In this document: piece by piece, positions 63,801 to 64,000 of the stretch
Layout of the letters: each line of letters opens with the position of its first letter
Numbering within the stretch: position 1 is the stretch's first letter
Origin: an uncultured Eubacterium sp.
GTDB lineage: Bacteria > Bacillota > Clostridia > Lachnospirales > Lachnospiraceae
NCBI GenBank assembly: GCA_910586445.1
Contig: CAJUHV010000005.1
Coordinates: 33,525-97,524 of the forward strand
Direction of reading: 5' to 3'
DNA: 64,000 bases
Made by a program: the position numbers and the translations under genes
The notes under the pieces: generated by a model
Told to the model about the DNA's origin: nothing
Databases searched by the model: none
Seen by the model: only the letters and a program-made list of their open reading frames with translations

Positions 63801-64000
63801 TCCAGCTCAGATAAAATATCGTGAATGCGCACCAGATTTTCCCGCTCATGCTCCAGCTTTTTCTGCGTCGCGGCTTTGCGCCTTTTAAACTTGACAATGC
63901 CTGCCGCTTCGTCAAACAGCTCCCGCCGTTCTTCCGGCTTGCCGCTTAATATCCGCTCGATCTGGCCCTGTCCGATAATCGAATAGCCTTCCTTGCCGAT
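60842..64000 (-). CDS. smc: Chromosome segregation ATPase SMC, N-terminus beyond the window
   Basis: The 1052 residues visible represent most of SMC. The frame is open to the right edge, where IGKEGYSIIGQGQIERILSG and KPEERRELFDEAAGI belong to the N-terminal head. Two long coiled-coil arms surround a hinge (about residues 430-570: GVVADLMKVDKKYETAIETALGG). The C-terminal head has the ABC signature MMQLSGGEKSLTAIALLFAI and Walker B SPFCLLDEIEAALDDSNV. The Walker A part, about 130 residues, lies outside. The protein organises and segregates the chromosome with ScpA and ScpB. Confidence 0.98.
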   Translation of the reverse strand: MGKEGYSIIGQGQIERILSGKPEERRELFDEAAGIVKFKRRKAATQKKLEHERENLVRIHDILSELERQVVPLERQAEKAKIFLKKKEELKIYEVNLYFIDMQRDEKQRAEIEEKYQIAQKQLQEVSSQFDQTRIEYEQLTKDLEQTEAEITGTREAINDAAVKKGQLEGEINVLLEQIHTAHMSQEHYLNRKEAIEADQSERLLQKQEYIGQKAELDVQLADISDRHKALDRQIKELRERIAACSETIEHGKNEIIELLNHKGTIKGQQQRIDTMIEQINIRGAQLNQRKLRRKSEEADLEAVIAKHGETLQELDQRIAGLGLKEKECIESRRRQQKKMDESRAQLEQTTSAYHKAQSRYETLRNIAERYDGYGNSIRRVMEQKEKQPGIHGVVADLMKVDKKYETAIETALGGSIQNIVTDNEETAKKMVQFLKENKYGRATFLPLTSVHGRQNHNERALQCEGVIGMANTLVQTRPQYEGIMSYLLGRAVVVDNIDHAVVLAREFHYSLHIVTLEGEHLSPGGSISGGAYRNSSNLLGRKREMEELKTQLEELSDKRTQLEGRIRELVSAQDLLRHELEENKKETQQAYLEQNTAKLNLDRVLEQKYESERAAVSLAEETRELEQQREQVNRDKSSTEAQLAEISKREQHINEETAAAQAALEQHMAAEQESAGQLSKVQLEEASLGQQAGFIAENLKRIDSEQEKLSQELEQLEGGARQADADAAHKEDEIQKLRQTIEMSVSGNERLEKELSEKIAKKEEMSGRQKGFFEKREELSEHKNMLDKEIFRLNSQKEKLDEAKEAQTNYLWTEYELTPHNALSFRDEQYVDSSKTRQLIAQTKDALRGLGDVNVNAIEEYKEVSGRYEFLKTQHDDLIQAEQTLLGIIDELDTGMRKQFTEKFAEIQREFDKAFKQLFGGGRGTLELVEDEEILECGIRIIAHPPGKKLQNMMQLSGGEKSLTAIALLFAIQNLKPSPFCLLDEIEAALDDSNVNRFAKYLHKLTKNTQFIVITHRRGTMAAADRLYGITMQEKGVSTLVSVSFIESDLK

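Overview
The window looks like a chromosomal segment of a low-to-intermediate-GC, Gram-positive, anaerobic member of the Clostridia, most probably Lachnospiraceae. The grounds are strong AAGGAGG-type ribosome binding sites, AddAB instead of RecBCD, a perfect CIRCE/HrcA operator, zinc-type L31, the rho-rpmE-DUF1385-prmC-prfA cluster, the smc-ftsY pair, a DUF3842 protein, and many large hybrid histidine kinases. The placement is an inference. No rRNA, tRNA, CRISPR array or complete mobile element was seen.

Layout. (1) 1-2.5 kb is accessory DNA: a tyrosine-recombinase fragment at the left edge, an AAA-ATPase/PD-(D/E)XK protein, and a truncated DNA methyltransferase. (2) 2.5-15 kb carries a secreted or membrane-anchored esterase, a ferredoxin plus NapH-like membrane Fe-S protein, and a long minus-strand group: TM-spermidine-synthase fusion, glycerophosphodiesterase, lipase, UMF1 transporter, LysM/M14 peptidase, a small unknown protein and an ABC-class ATPase. 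Two strikingly uridine-free mRNA leaders precede the last two genes. A DUF4143 ATPase follows. (3) 15-22.7 kb holds a zinc-ribbon protein and a bacteriohemerythrin fusion on the plus strand, then DUF3842, two hybrid sensor kinases and a CIRCE-controlled Hsp20 on the minus strand. (4) 22.7-32 kb has a GH2 glycosidase, a complete regulator-ABC transporter-kinase operon of the peptide-antibiotic type, a low-complexity unknown protein, an AlkD-like repair protein and a parvulin-like lipoprotein. (5) 32-34.4 kb has a TPR-like protein, a YafQ-type toxin-antitoxin pair and Maf. (6) 34.4-45.6 kb has addA and addB in one run with an upstream response regulator and 7TM hybrid kinase. (7) 45.7-51 kb is the translation/termination core (prfA, prmC, DUF1385, rpmE, rho). 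(8) 51-58.5 kb has malic enzyme, an overlapping ATPase/unknown-protein pair, a GNAT, an MCP translationally coupled to a sugar-binding lipoprotein, and an HPr-like protein lacking the phospho-histidine. (9) 58.5-64 kb has threonine ammonia-lyase, ftsY and the 3' part of smc, which runs off the right edge.

Signal transduction dominates the accessory content: three hybrid kinases, one orthodox two-component system, one unusual double-receiver regulator, one MCP and a hemerythrin-based sensor candidate. I found no convincing complete new defence or mobile system. The most unusual sequence-level observations are the 160-nt and 97-nt uridine-free leaders (6.5 and 7.3 kb), a palindromic repeat present at two convergent gene junctions (4.6 and 54.6 kb), the coupling of a two-component pair to addBA, and the overlapping ATPase/Cys-rich gene pair at 52.4-53.9 kb.
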